Shown here: piece by piece, positions 1 through 5,405 of the stretch
Layout of the letters: the number at the start of each line of letters is the position of its first letter
How positions within the stretch are numbered: the stretch's first letter is position 1
DNA from: Acetobacteraceae bacterium
GTDB lineage: Bacteria > Pseudomonadota > Alphaproteobacteria > Acetobacterales > Acetobacteraceae
Reading direction: 5' to 3'
Assembly: GCA_003164305.1 (NCBI GenBank)
Contig: PLSZ01000427.1
Span: forward strand, 14,048-19,452
DNA length: 5,405 nucleotides
Position numbers and translations under genes: made by a program
The notes under the pieces: generated by a model
What the model saw: the letters and a program-made list of their open reading frames with translations, nothing else
Databases searched by the model: none
What the model was told of the DNA's origin: nothing

Positions 1-8
1 GCAGGCCC

Positions 9-33
9 CGTGCTCTCAGGTCGGGCACGTTTT
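9..33 (+). terminator. Weak terminator-like hairpin reading rightward
   Basis: CGTGCTC (9-15) can pair with GGGCACG (23-29) as a 7-base-pair stem with one G-U wobble and a 7-base loop, followed by TTTT (30-33). This could end a plus-strand gene entering from the left edge. The T-run is short and the middle arm GCACG (25-29) can also pair with CGTGC (35-39), so it may equally be part of a repeat. No gene is visible to its left. Confidence 0.25.
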
Positions 34-45
34 CCGTGCGGGCCG

Positions 46-68
46 ATCCTCGGGTCGAGCCCGAGGAT
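46..68. repeat. REP-like palindrome, possible end of the cluster transcript
   Basis: ATCCTCGGG (46-54) and CCCGAGGAT (60-68) are perfect 9-base inverted arms around a 5-base loop, 51 bases past the hydrolase stop. The same core, with a variable centre, is known as a frequent intergenic palindrome in many alphaproteobacteria (recalled, not searched). In the minus-strand transcript it would form a strong GC-rich stem but has no U-tract after it, so it could stabilise the 3' end or assist Rho-dependent ending rather than act as a classical intrinsic terminator. Confidence 0.65.
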
Positions 69-118
69 GACGCTACGGGGGCGTCACGACCGAGAGTTAA
101 TGTCAACGCTGGCTGGTA

Positions 119-781
119 TCAGACGATGCCTCGCGCCCATTCCACGAGCGTATCGAGAACATCGGCCAGCACCTGAGCGTCGGTTTTGCCCGACCGCGCC
201 GGAACATGAAACGAATGATCGGCGTCCGCGACCAGATGCGGAGTCGCCAGGTCTGACAATTGTCGCAGAACCCCCGCGAGCAGCGGCGGCTCCGCCAGCG
301 CGTCGCGTGTGCCTTGCAGAAACAGCATCGGCACGTGCACGCGCGCCAAATGCTCCGCGCGGTCGATCGAGGGTTTGCCGGCCGGATGCAGCGGGAACCC
401 CAGAAACGCCAGACCCATCACACGATCCAACGCTGCCTCGGCCTGGGTTTGCGACGTCATGCGGGCGCCGAACGATTTGCCGCCGGCGATCAGCGGCAGG
501 CCGGGCATCAGGCTCGCGGCGGCCGCGACCGCCGCGCGCACCGCCGCGTGGGCGATCGCCGGCCGATCGGGCCGCTTCGAGCCATGCTCCATATACGGAA
601 ACTGATAACGCAGCGTTGCCATGCCGCGGTCACCCAGTCCTTCGGCGACCGCGGTCATGAACTTGTGCGTCATGCCGGCGCCGGCGCCATGCGCCAGGAC
701 GAAACAGGCGAAGGGACGCTCCGGCATCTGCAACAGGCCGGAGACGGAATCACCAGCGGATATCTGGACTTTCACGTCCAT
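119..781 (-). CDS. Alpha/beta hydrolase of the KANL3/Tex30-like (dienelactone hydrolase-like) group
   Basis: This is a 220-residue cytoplasmic alpha/beta hydrolase with no signal peptide. The oxyanion-side motif is LAHGAGAGMTHKFM (29-42), the nucleophile elbow is GGKSFGARM (100-108) with Ser103, and the remaining triad members are probably Asp160 in FLQGTRDAL and His189 in DADHSFHVP. HGAGAG together with GGKSFGGR-like elbows marks the small bacterial 'predicted alpha/beta hydrolase' group (COG3571-like, related to eukaryotic Tex30/KANL3), whose substrates are largely unknown. The complete triad suggests an active esterase or other hydrolase. The ATG starts one base after the TAA of the acetyltransferase (TAACATG), and no good Shine-Dalgarno site is seen, so coupled translation is likely. 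It is the last gene of the cluster in this window. An older label, dienelactone hydrolase, would overstate what is known: the nucleophile is Ser, not the Cys of true dienelactone hydrolases. Confidence 0.88.
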   Translation of the reverse strand: MDVKVQISAGDSVSGLLQMPERPFACFVLAHGAGAGMTHKFMTAVAEGLGDRGMATLRYQFPYMEHGSKRPDRPAIAHAAVRAAVAAAASLMPGLPLIAGGKSFGARMTSQTQAEAALDRVMGLAFLGFPLHPAGKPSIDRAEHLARVHVPMLFLQGTRDALAEPPLLAGVLRQLSDLATPHLVADADHSFHVPARSGKTDAQVLADVLDTLVEWARGIV

Positions 782-782
782 G

Positions 783-1244
783 TTAAAGTACCGCTTTCTT
801 GCGCAGCGGACGGACGAAGCATCGGTCCGCCTCGGTGAAGCCGGTCGCCAGGCAGAAGCCGGATAATGTCACGTCCGCCGGATCGGCCGACAACTCCAGC
901 CTGTCGCATCCGGCCACGCGCGCCGCCTGAGCCGCCGCCTTCAACAACAACCGCCCGATGCCGCGCCGGCGCTCGTCCGGACCGACGAGCAACGTGGTGA
1001 TCCGCGCGGCCGGTTGATCGGCGTCGAGCGTACGGAACCAGTGTAGCACGACGATACCGCTCGGCGGTCCCCACTCCAGCGCCAGCAACGCGGTGCCGGT
1101 GCTGTCCCGGATCGCGTCCAGACGCCGTGCCAGAGCGACGGGGGAGGCTGCGTGGCCCGCGAGGCTCAGTAGTTCGCACACCGCGGGCGCGTCGGCCTGC
1201 GTCGCGGCGCGGATTTCCAGGCCATGGCGGGATTTCACCGGCAC
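783..1244 (-). CDS. GNAT family N-acetyltransferase
   Basis: This is a 153-residue single-domain protein with the GNAT fold, which moves an acetyl group from acetyl-CoA to an amine. The acetyl-CoA pyrophosphate loop (motif A) is seen as LLVGPDERRRGIGRLLL (85-101), with the core R-x-x-G-x-G at 92-97. LEIRAATQADAPAVCELL (9-26) is the usual first strand and helix, and ADVTLSGFCLATGF (123-136) fits the late helix-strand region. No ATG lies near the N-terminus. The GTG ending at 1244 is taken as start, but AGGA lies only 3 bases before it; the GTG two codons later (ending at 1238) has that site at 9 bases and may be the true start. The gene lies 45 bases after the dehydrogenase stop and one base before the hydrolase. 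The acceptor amine cannot be read from sequence; a small metabolite or a protein N-terminus are both possible. Confidence 0.88.
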   Translation of the reverse strand: MPVKSRHGLEIRAATQADAPAVCELLSLAGHAASPVALARRLDAIRDSTGTALLALEWGPPSGIVVLHWFRTLDADQPAARITTLLVGPDERRRGIGRLLLKAAAQAARVAGCDRLELSADPADVTLSGFCLATGFTEADRCFVRPLRKKAVL

Positions 1245-1289
1245 TCTTCCTCGCGGTTCACGGTCAGCCTGGCCGAGCGAGCCGGAGAG

Positions 1290-2021
1290 TCACAGCGTGG
1301 CGCCGCCGTCGATCGCGATCTCGGCGCCGGTGACGTAGCCGCTCTCATCGGACAACAGGTAAAGCACGAGGTTGGCGACTTCTTCGGCGGTGCCCATGCG
1401 TTTCATCGGCACCAGTCGAAGCCGCTGTTCATTTTGTTCCGGCGTGCGCACTTTCAGCATGTCGGTATCGATCGGTCCGGGATGAATGGAGTTCACCCGG
1501 ATCTTGCGTGGCGCGAGATCGGCGGCGGCCGCTTTGGTCATGCCGCGCAGCGCCCATTTCGTCGCGCTGTAGGCGAACGCGCCCGGCGATCCGCGCAACC
1601 CGGCGGTGGAGGAGATGTTGGCGATCGATCCGCCACCGGACTGTTCCATCAGCGGGACAACCGCCTTCATGCCAAGAAAGCAGCCGAGCTGGTTGATCCG
1701 CATGTGGCGTTCGAACAAGGCCGCGTCCGTTTCCATCAACGTGCGCGGCTGATAGATGCCGGCGTTGTTGACCAGGCCGTGCAGTCCGCCCCAGGCGGCG
1801 GCCGCGGCGATGGCTTTGTCCCAGTCTTCCTCACGCGTGACATCCTGTGTCACGAAGGTCGCCGCGTCGCCGAGCTCCGTCGCCAGGTGGCGGCCTTCCG
1901 CCTCCAGCACGTCGCCGATGACGACGCGGGCGCCCTCGGCCACGAACAACCGCGCTTCCGCCGCGCCCTGGCCGCGCGCGCCGCCGCTGATCAGGATGAT
2001 TTTGCCTTTGAGCCGGTCCAT
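1290..2021 (-). CDS. Short-chain dehydrogenase/reductase (classical SDR)
   Basis: This is a cytoplasmic NAD(P)-dependent oxidoreductase of the classical SDR family, 243 residues, the usual length. The Rossmann dinucleotide motif is SGGARGQG (12-19), with Gln where many members have Ile. Asp37 at the end of the second beta strand usually signals preference for NAD over NADP. Further landmarks are Asp60-Val61, NNAG (85-88), Asn110, Ser138, Tyr151 and Lys155 (the catalytic tetrad, YSATK), and PGPIDTDM (181-188). The C-terminal SGYVTGAEIAIDGG (227-240) is the usual end. Spacing of the tetrad matches bacterial hydroxysteroid dehydrogenases, but that spacing is common and does not prove a steroid substrate. 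It lies 79 bases after the permease gene on the same strand, so it may oxidise or reduce a group on the imported solute; this is inference. The enzyme class is sure; the substrate is unknown. Confidence 0.95.
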   Translation of the reverse strand: MDRLKGKIILISGGARGQGAAEARLFVAEGARVVIGDVLEAEGRHLATELGDAATFVTQDVTREEDWDKAIAAAAAWGGLHGLVNNAGIYQPRTLMETDAALFERHMRINQLGCFLGMKAVVPLMEQSGGGSIANISSTAGLRGSPGAFAYSATKWALRGMTKAAAADLAPRKIRVNSIHPGPIDTDMLKVRTPEQNEQRLRLVPMKRMGTAEEVANLVLYLLSDESGYVTGAEIAIDGGATL

Positions 2022-2100
2022 TGGTTTCCTCCATTCGCTTCGCCGCGATTGATGGCCCAGCCCTGGGCGGCGGTCCAGTGTCGCGGAAGGCCGATCGGAC
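2022..2100 (-). other. Spacer between the transporter and enzyme genes
   Basis: This 79-base gap is the largest between genes in the window. On the minus strand it holds the GCCCAG/CTGGGC inverted repeat (2055-2068) with a 2-base gap, so at most a short stem with no T-tract after it, and ends with the ribosome binding site of the dehydrogenase. I see no convincing -35/-10 promoter pair, so read-through from the transporter genes is the simpler view. An internal promoter or processing site cannot be excluded. Confidence 0.5.
2028..2032 (-). promoter_or_regulatory. Strong ribosome binding site of the dehydrogenase gene
   Basis: GGAGG on the minus strand lies 6 bases before the ATG that ends at 2021. 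It is the clearest Shine-Dalgarno site in the window and fixes that start. It suggests that the dehydrogenase is translated independently of the upstream genes, unlike the coupled transporter genes. Confidence 0.8.
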
Positions 2101-2994
2101 TCAGTTGCCGCGATAGCGCCGGGGGATCGCCACGTTCGCGAGGCCCGTCAGACCCAATGTGGTCGCCATCAGGATGAACGCCAGCGCCGCCGCGAAGGGC
2201 CAGTTGTTGTCGCCGGAAAACGCCCAGTACAGCAGCGGCGCCATCATCTGAAACTTTGGGCCGCCCAAAAGCACGGGTGTGGCGAAGGCGTTCATGCACA
2301 GGATGAAACAAAGTACCGCGGCGATCAGCACGCCCGGCAGAGCCAGCGGAAACACGATGCGCCAGAACGCCCGGGACGGGGGGGCGCCCATCGAAGCGGC
2401 GGCTTCCTCCAACCGCGGATCGATGCCCTCGAACACGCTTTGCAACGTCAGCACGGTGAATGGCAGATTGATCGCGATGATGCCCAGAATGACGGCGGGC
2501 TCGGTGTACATCAGATTGATCGGCGCGGTGTTGAACAGCCCGCGGGAGACGATGTCGAGCATGCCGCCGCGACTGAACAGGATCATCCAGCCGGCGGTGC
2601 GCGTGGTCGAGCCGATGAACAGCGGCAATACCGTCAGTACCACCAGCACCGGCTTCCAGCGTCCGGTGGCCCGGGCCAGCCGCCACGCCATCGGCAGGCC
2701 GCACAGCAAACAGGACGCGGTCACGATGACCGACACACGGATCGTCGTGTACAGCACGTCGCGATAGAACGGGTCGACGAAGAAGCGGAGGTAGTTCTCC
2801 GGTGTCACCGCTGCGATCATCATCTCGGATGGATCGAAACGGTTGAGGCTGTCGCGCAGCATGAAGCCCAACGGCACGACCAGGGTCAGCACCATCAGCA
2901 GGCTGGCGGGTCCGAGCAGCGAGATCGCGGCGACGGCTTCTCGACGGCCGGCCGCCCGCGCTGCTAAGTGTGCTGGATATTCTTGATCCACCAA
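2101..2994 (-). CDS. ABC transporter permease, PotB-like
   Basis: This is an inner-membrane permease and the likely partner of the PotC-like permease. About six hydrophobic segments can be seen: residues 23-47, 82-107, 115-140, 166-188, 214-240 and 264-287. The cytoplasmic EAA loop reads EEAAASMGAPPSRAFWRIV and then FPLALPG (about 196-221), with the conserved EAA, the Gly seven residues on and the LPG end. FATPVLLGGPKFQMMAP (237-253) is typical of PotB-type proteins. The 297-residue length fits. There is no ATG near the N-terminus: the candidates are TTG ending at 2994 and GTG ending at 2991, both inside the end of the solute-binding protein gene (31- or 28-base overlap), with only a weak GGA upstream. 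This suggests translation by coupling. A run of seven C on the coding strand lies in the EAA-loop codons, with the frame intact. The start is uncertain by a few residues; the family is firm. Confidence 0.93.
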   Translation of the reverse strand: MVDQEYPAHLAARAAGRREAVAAISLLGPASLLMVLTLVVPLGFMLRDSLNRFDPSEMMIAAVTPENYLRFFVDPFYRDVLYTTIRVSVIVTASCLLCGLPMAWRLARATGRWKPVLVVLTVLPLFIGSTTRTAGWMILFSRGGMLDIVSRGLFNTAPINLMYTEPAVILGIIAINLPFTVLTLQSVFEGIDPRLEEAAASMGAPPSRAFWRIVFPLALPGVLIAAVLCFILCMNAFATPVLLGGPKFQMMAPLLYWAFSGDNNWPFAAALAFILMATTLGLTGLANVAIPRRYRGN

Positions 2995-3995
2995 TCGTTC
3001 AAATCCGCCATCGATTTGCTGATCACCGCGTAGTCAGGGGTGACCAACTTAGGTTTCGGTTCCGGAAACGCGAGCTGTTCGCCGACGCTGCCGCTGAGGG
3101 GCGCGTCGTCGACCGTGGGCAAATACCCCATGTGCGCGGCGAAGCCTTGTTGCGCCGAGGGCTCCAGCAGCGCGTTCATGTACTTGAACGCCGCTGCTTT
3201 GTTCGGCGCGTTCTTCGGCACGACCATGCCGGAGACGTAAAGGATCGCGCCCTCCGACGGGAACTGGCCTTTGACCGGAAATCCCGCGTTGTGCCACATG
3301 AAACTGCGCGCCAACCAGATCACGCCGACGTCGATCTCTCCGGATTTAAAGGCGGGCGCCAGAGAATCCGTTTCGGGGTACAGCCGCAAGCCGTTCGCGT
3401 TCAGCTTCAGCATGAACGCCTTGGCTTTGTCGAAATCGGTGGTGGTGCCGCTCTCCACCAGGCTGGCGCCCATCAGCACCCAGGGCGCGACGGTGCTGAC
3501 CATGCCGACCTTGCCCTTCCATTTCGGGTCGAGCAGATCGGCGAAACTCTTCGGCGGATCGCTCACCGCCGCCGGATTATAAACGATCACCTGGGCACTA
3601 TAAATATGCGGCACGAAGCCTGTCGCGCGCAGATTGGGCAGCACGTGCTTCAGGTTCGGAACCTTGGTTTCGTCCAGCGGCTCGACCAGACCGGCCTCGG
3701 TCGCGCGAAAGCCGTTGACCGCGCCGAGGCAGGCGATGTCCGTGGTGCCGCGCGGCAGCATCTTCTGCGCGACGAGTTTGGTGTAGCGCGGCGTCTCGTC
3801 GCCGACGTCCTGGATGACGTTGACATCGGCCGGCTTGAGGATCGGGTCGTCGATGTTCTCTCGCAACAAGCGCGCGTAGTCGCCGCCCCAGGTGCCGACG
3901 ACACAGGTCTCCGCCGCCGCGGCGCGGCGTGTCAGCAGCGCGGGCGCGGCCAACATCCCGAGGACCGTTCGGCGGGGCAGGGTGAACTCAGGCAT
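2964..3995 (-). CDS. Extracellular solute-binding protein, PotD-like, with Tat-like signal
   Basis: This is the periplasmic receptor that delivers ligand to the permease pair. I place the start at the ATG ending at 3995 (343 residues) because AAGGA lies 9 bases upstream. An upstream in-frame ATG at 4031 would add 12 residues but has only a weak site and overlaps the ATPase gene by 8 bases. The N-terminus has LPRRTVLGMLAAPALL and then TRRAAAAE: twin arginines, a modest hydrophobic core and basic residues near the cleavage region, which resembles a Tat signal. The mature part begins CVVGTWGGDY and contains DLLDPKWKGKVG, GEIDVGVIW, and NKAAAFKYMNALLEP before GYLPT, the landmark order of PotD-type type II binding proteins; length fits. 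Residues at the positions of the acidic polyamine contacts of E. coli PotD appear to be Thr, Pro and Ser, so the ligand may not be a polyamine. The 3' end overlaps the next gene. Confidence 0.93.
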   Translation of the reverse strand: MPEFTLPRRTVLGMLAAPALLTRRAAAAETCVVGTWGGDYARLLRENIDDPILKPADVNVIQDVGDETPRYTKLVAQKMLPRGTTDIACLGAVNGFRATEAGLVEPLDETKVPNLKHVLPNLRATGFVPHIYSAQVIVYNPAAVSDPPKSFADLLDPKWKGKVGMVSTVAPWVLMGASLVESGTTTDFDKAKAFMLKLNANGLRLYPETDSLAPAFKSGEIDVGVIWLARSFMWHNAGFPVKGQFPSEGAILYVSGMVVPKNAPNKAAAFKYMNALLEPSAQQGFAAHMGYLPTVDDAPLSGSVGEQLAFPEPKPKLVTPDYAVISKSMADLNDWWIKNIQHT

Positions 3996-4037
3996 GGTTG
4001 GCTGTCCTTGATGGGGGAAGCGGTCAGGCATGGTTGG
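3988..4037 (-). repeat. 14-base direct repeat around two in-frame start codons
   Basis: CCAACCATGCCTGA (minus strand) occurs exactly at 4037-4024 and again at 4001-3988, 36 bases apart, an in-frame distance. Both copies contain an ATG in the frame of the solute-binding protein. The first copy also contains the TGA that ends the ATPase gene. The flanking bases differ, so the match is exactly 14 bases. It looks like a small duplication of the junction, or a chance repeat. Confidence 0.85.
4005..4009 (-). promoter_or_regulatory. Ribosome binding site deciding the start of the solute-binding protein
   Basis: AAGGA on the minus strand sits 9 bases before the ATG that ends at 3995. The alternative ATG at 4031 is preceded by CCGAGAAACCAACC, with only a weak GAG. 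The better site and the position of the twin-arginine motif, at residues 8-9 rather than 20-21, favour the downstream start. Confidence 0.6.
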
Positions 4038-5151
4038 TTTCTCGGGTCAGACTTTCCTGGCGCGTGGCGGCCGGGATCGGACGGTCGCCGGCGTCGAACA
4101 GGAACTCGTCCGCGGGCGACCAGTGCAACGTTACGCGTGTTCCGGCCGGAAGTCTTGGCGCGGCCCCGGGACCAAGCCCAGGGCCGCGGGACAGAAGAGT
4201 CAGAGCGGCACTGAGACGGATGACGTGCTCGACGGTCGCGCCGAGCCAACTACAGAGTTCGACGGAGCCCTCGGCGCGGGCGCCAATGTCGCCGGGTTCG
4301 CCGAGCCGGATGCTGTCGGGGCGAACCGCGAGGCTGGCCGTGCCAGTCGCGCGATACGCGGATGCAAGCGTGATCGGCGGGCCGTCGTCCGGCATCAATT
4401 GCGTGCCCCCATCGATCCGGCCGCGTACGATGTTGCTGCCGCCGATGAAACGGGCGACGAACGGATTTTCCGGACGCAAATGCAGCGCTTCGGGAGGGCC
4501 GATCTGTTGCACCTTGCCGTCATGCATCAGCACCAACCGGTCCGCCAGAGCCATCGCCTCGGTCTGGTCGTGCGTCACCATGATGGTGGTGATGCCGCGG
4601 GCCTGTTGCAGCAGGCGGATTTCTCGCGCCATGTCCTGGCGTAACGCGGCGTCGAGGTTCGACAATGGCTCATCCAGCAGCAGGACGCGCGGATGGATCG
4701 CCAGAGCGCGGGCCAGGGCGACGCGTTGCTGCTGGCCGCCGGAGAGTTGCCGAGGCAACCGTTGCGCGAAGTCCTCCAGCCGCACCAGGCGCAACATCTC
4801 CTGAACGCGCGCGGTGGTCGCGGCCGCGGCGGTCTTCCGCATCTCCAGCCCGAAGGCGATGTTGCGCGCCACGCTGAGGTGAGGGAACAGCGCGTAGCTC
4901 TGGAACACGATGCCCATGTCGCGCTTGTGCGGCGGTAAAGCGGTGATGCTGCGATCGTCGAGGCGGATGTCTCCCGCGTCGGGGGCCAGGAAACCGGCGA
5001 TCAGGCGCAACGTCGTGGTCTTGCCGCAGCCGGATGGGCCGAGCAGCACGACGAGTTCACCCGGGGTGACCTCCAGGCTGACGTCGTCCACCGCGGCCTG
5101 GGCACCGAAACGGCGAACGATGTTGCGTAACGATAATGACGAGGCGTTCAT
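4024..5151 (-). CDS. ABC transporter ATP-binding protein, PotA-like
   Basis: This is the cytoplasmic ATPase that powers the importer. The 375 residues carry every nucleotide-binding motif: Walker A GPSGCGKT (38-45), Q-loop Gln84 in VFQSYALFP, signature LSGGQ (136-140), Walker B VLLLDE (156-161), D-loop SNLD (164-167) and switch His194 in VTHDQTEAM. A C-terminal region from about residue 237 (IGGSNIVRG onward) fits the TOBE regulatory domain of the PotA/MalK/CysA-type ATPases, and total length is usual for that group. The ATG overlaps the stop of the upstream permease by 4 bases, and no strong Shine-Dalgarno site is seen, so coupling is likely. The 3' end (TRETNHA) lies in one copy of a 14-base repeat. 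The ATPase alone does not show whether the solute is a polyamine, opine, phosphonate, thiamine or iron complex; the neighbouring PotD-like binding protein argues against sugars. Confidence 0.95.
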   Translation of the reverse strand: MNASSLSLRNIVRRFGAQAAVDDVSLEVTPGELVVLLGPSGCGKTTTLRLIAGFLAPDAGDIRLDDRSITALPPHKRDMGIVFQSYALFPHLSVARNIAFGLEMRKTAAAATTARVQEMLRLVRLEDFAQRLPRQLSGGQQQRVALARALAIHPRVLLLDEPLSNLDAALRQDMAREIRLLQQARGITTIMVTHDQTEAMALADRLVLMHDGKVQQIGPPEALHLRPENPFVARFIGGSNIVRGRIDGGTQLMPDDGPPITLASAYRATGTASLAVRPDSIRLGEPGDIGARAEGSVELCSWLGATVEHVIRLSAALTLLSRGPGLGPGAAPRLPAGTRVTLHWSPADEFLFDAGDRPIPAATRQESLTRETNHA

Positions 5152-5405
5152 CGGACGACGCGGCCCAGTCGAACGAAACGGTCGAGCAACAGGAGAAGCA
5201 CGGCGATGCCGATGGTTTGCGCCACGGCCACGGCGGCTACCATCGGATCGATGTGGTATTCAAGATATTGCAGCACCGCGACCGGCAACGTCGTTACTCC
5301 GGGACTGCTGAGGAACAACGCCAACTCGAGATTTTCGAACGAAATGACGAAGGCGAACAACCCGCCGGCGATGATGCCGGGGCGCATCGCGGGCAGGGTG
5401 ACCCG
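5148..5405 (-). CDS. ABC transporter permease, PotC-like (partial, 5' end beyond the window)
   Basis: This is the last 85 codons of an inner-membrane permease; the frame stays open to the window edge. The Met at 5387 is internal, because the preceding codons read RVTLPA, which fits the end of the cytoplasmic EAA loop (the I-x-LP part) that docks on the ATPase. After it come a hydrophobic segment (GIIAGGLFAFVISF), a periplasmic stretch with SSPGVTTLPV, and a last membrane helix (VAAVAVAQTIGIAVLLLLL) ending in a basic cytoplasmic tail. A 'GP/PGxxTLPV' stretch followed by '(I/D)P..AAV' is typical of PotC/YdcV-type permeases of polyamine-like importers. Its TGA overlaps the ATG of the ATPase gene in ATGA, which suggests translational coupling. 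It should pair with the permease at 2101-2994 to form the membrane channel. Family assignment is firm; the substrate is not known. Confidence 0.9.
   Translation of the reverse strand, partial: RVTLPAMRPGIIAGGLFAFVISFENLELALFLSSPGVTTLPVAVLQYLEYHIDPMVAAVAVAQTIGIAVLLLLLDRFVRLGRVVR

Noticed and set aside
10..660. Open frame of 216 codons on the plus strand at the left end
   Set aside because: It starts with GTG, is dominated by Arg, Pro and Ala, and lies opposite the alpha/beta hydrolase, which has a full catalytic triad.
2055..2068. GCCCAG/CTGGGC inverted repeat as an intrinsic terminator before the dehydrogenase gene
   Set aside because: The stem is 5-6 bases with almost no loop and no T-tract follows on the minus strand.
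1224..2177. Open frame of 317 codons on the plus strand, antisense to the dehydrogenase
   Set aside because: The composition is shadow-like, and the minus-strand gene has a complete SDR tetrad and a strong ribosome binding site.
1991..2704. Open frame of 237 codons on the minus strand within the PotB-like permease gene
   Set aside because: It is another frame of the permease gene and lacks membrane segments, while the permease frame has about six helices and the EAA loop.
2970..4214. Long open frame (414 codons) on the plus strand, antisense to the receptor gene
   Set aside because: It is rich in Arg, His, Gly and Ala with no family motif, and covers a clearly recognised minus-strand gene. 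Long antisense frames are expected where third positions are mostly G or C.
4996..5151. Possible specific name potA, and potB, potC, potD for the other transporter genes
   Set aside because: The proteins belong to that family, but the receptor lacks the acidic polyamine contacts, so a gene symbol would imply a substrate that the sequence does not support.

Overview
The window reads as one minus-strand gene cluster of a GC-rich bacterium. High GC, heavy use of G/C at third codon positions, and an ATCCTCGGG / CCCGAGGAT palindrome like the short repeats scattered through many alphaproteobacterial genomes suggest an alphaproteobacterium, perhaps Rhodospirillales or Acetobacteraceae. The taxon is an inference. 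No rRNA, tRNA, CRISPR array or mobile element is visible.

Transcription runs from right to left. First comes an ABC importer of the polyamine/opine/phosphonate (PotABCD-like) type. It consists of the C-terminal end of a PotC-like permease cut by the window edge (5148-5405), a PotA-like ATPase with a TOBE region (4024-5151), a periplasmic substrate-binding protein with a Tat-like signal (2964-3995, or to 4031), and a complete PotB-like permease (2101-2994). Stop/start overlaps or very short gaps join all four, so they are almost certainly co-transcribed and translationally coupled. The order C-A-D-B differs from the common orders in this family.

Three soluble enzymes follow in the same direction: a short-chain dehydrogenase/reductase with a full Asn-Ser-Tyr-Lys tetrad and a strong Shine-Dalgarno site (1290-2021), a GNAT N-acetyltransferase (783-1244), and a small alpha/beta hydrolase of the KANL3/Tex30-like type (119-781). 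The last 118 bases hold inverted repeats but no gene.

A reasonable model is uptake of a small organic solute by the transporter, with the dehydrogenase possibly acting on it. The link of the acetyltransferase and hydrolase to that substrate is weaker. In an ungapped comparison from memory with E. coli PotD, the acidic residues that hold the polyamine amines are not conserved in the binding protein, so labelling this a spermidine/putrescine system would be an over-call. Nothing here is clearly a wholly new system. The points most worth following are the unknown ligand, the rearranged gene order, and a 14-base repeat that duplicates the start region of the binding protein.
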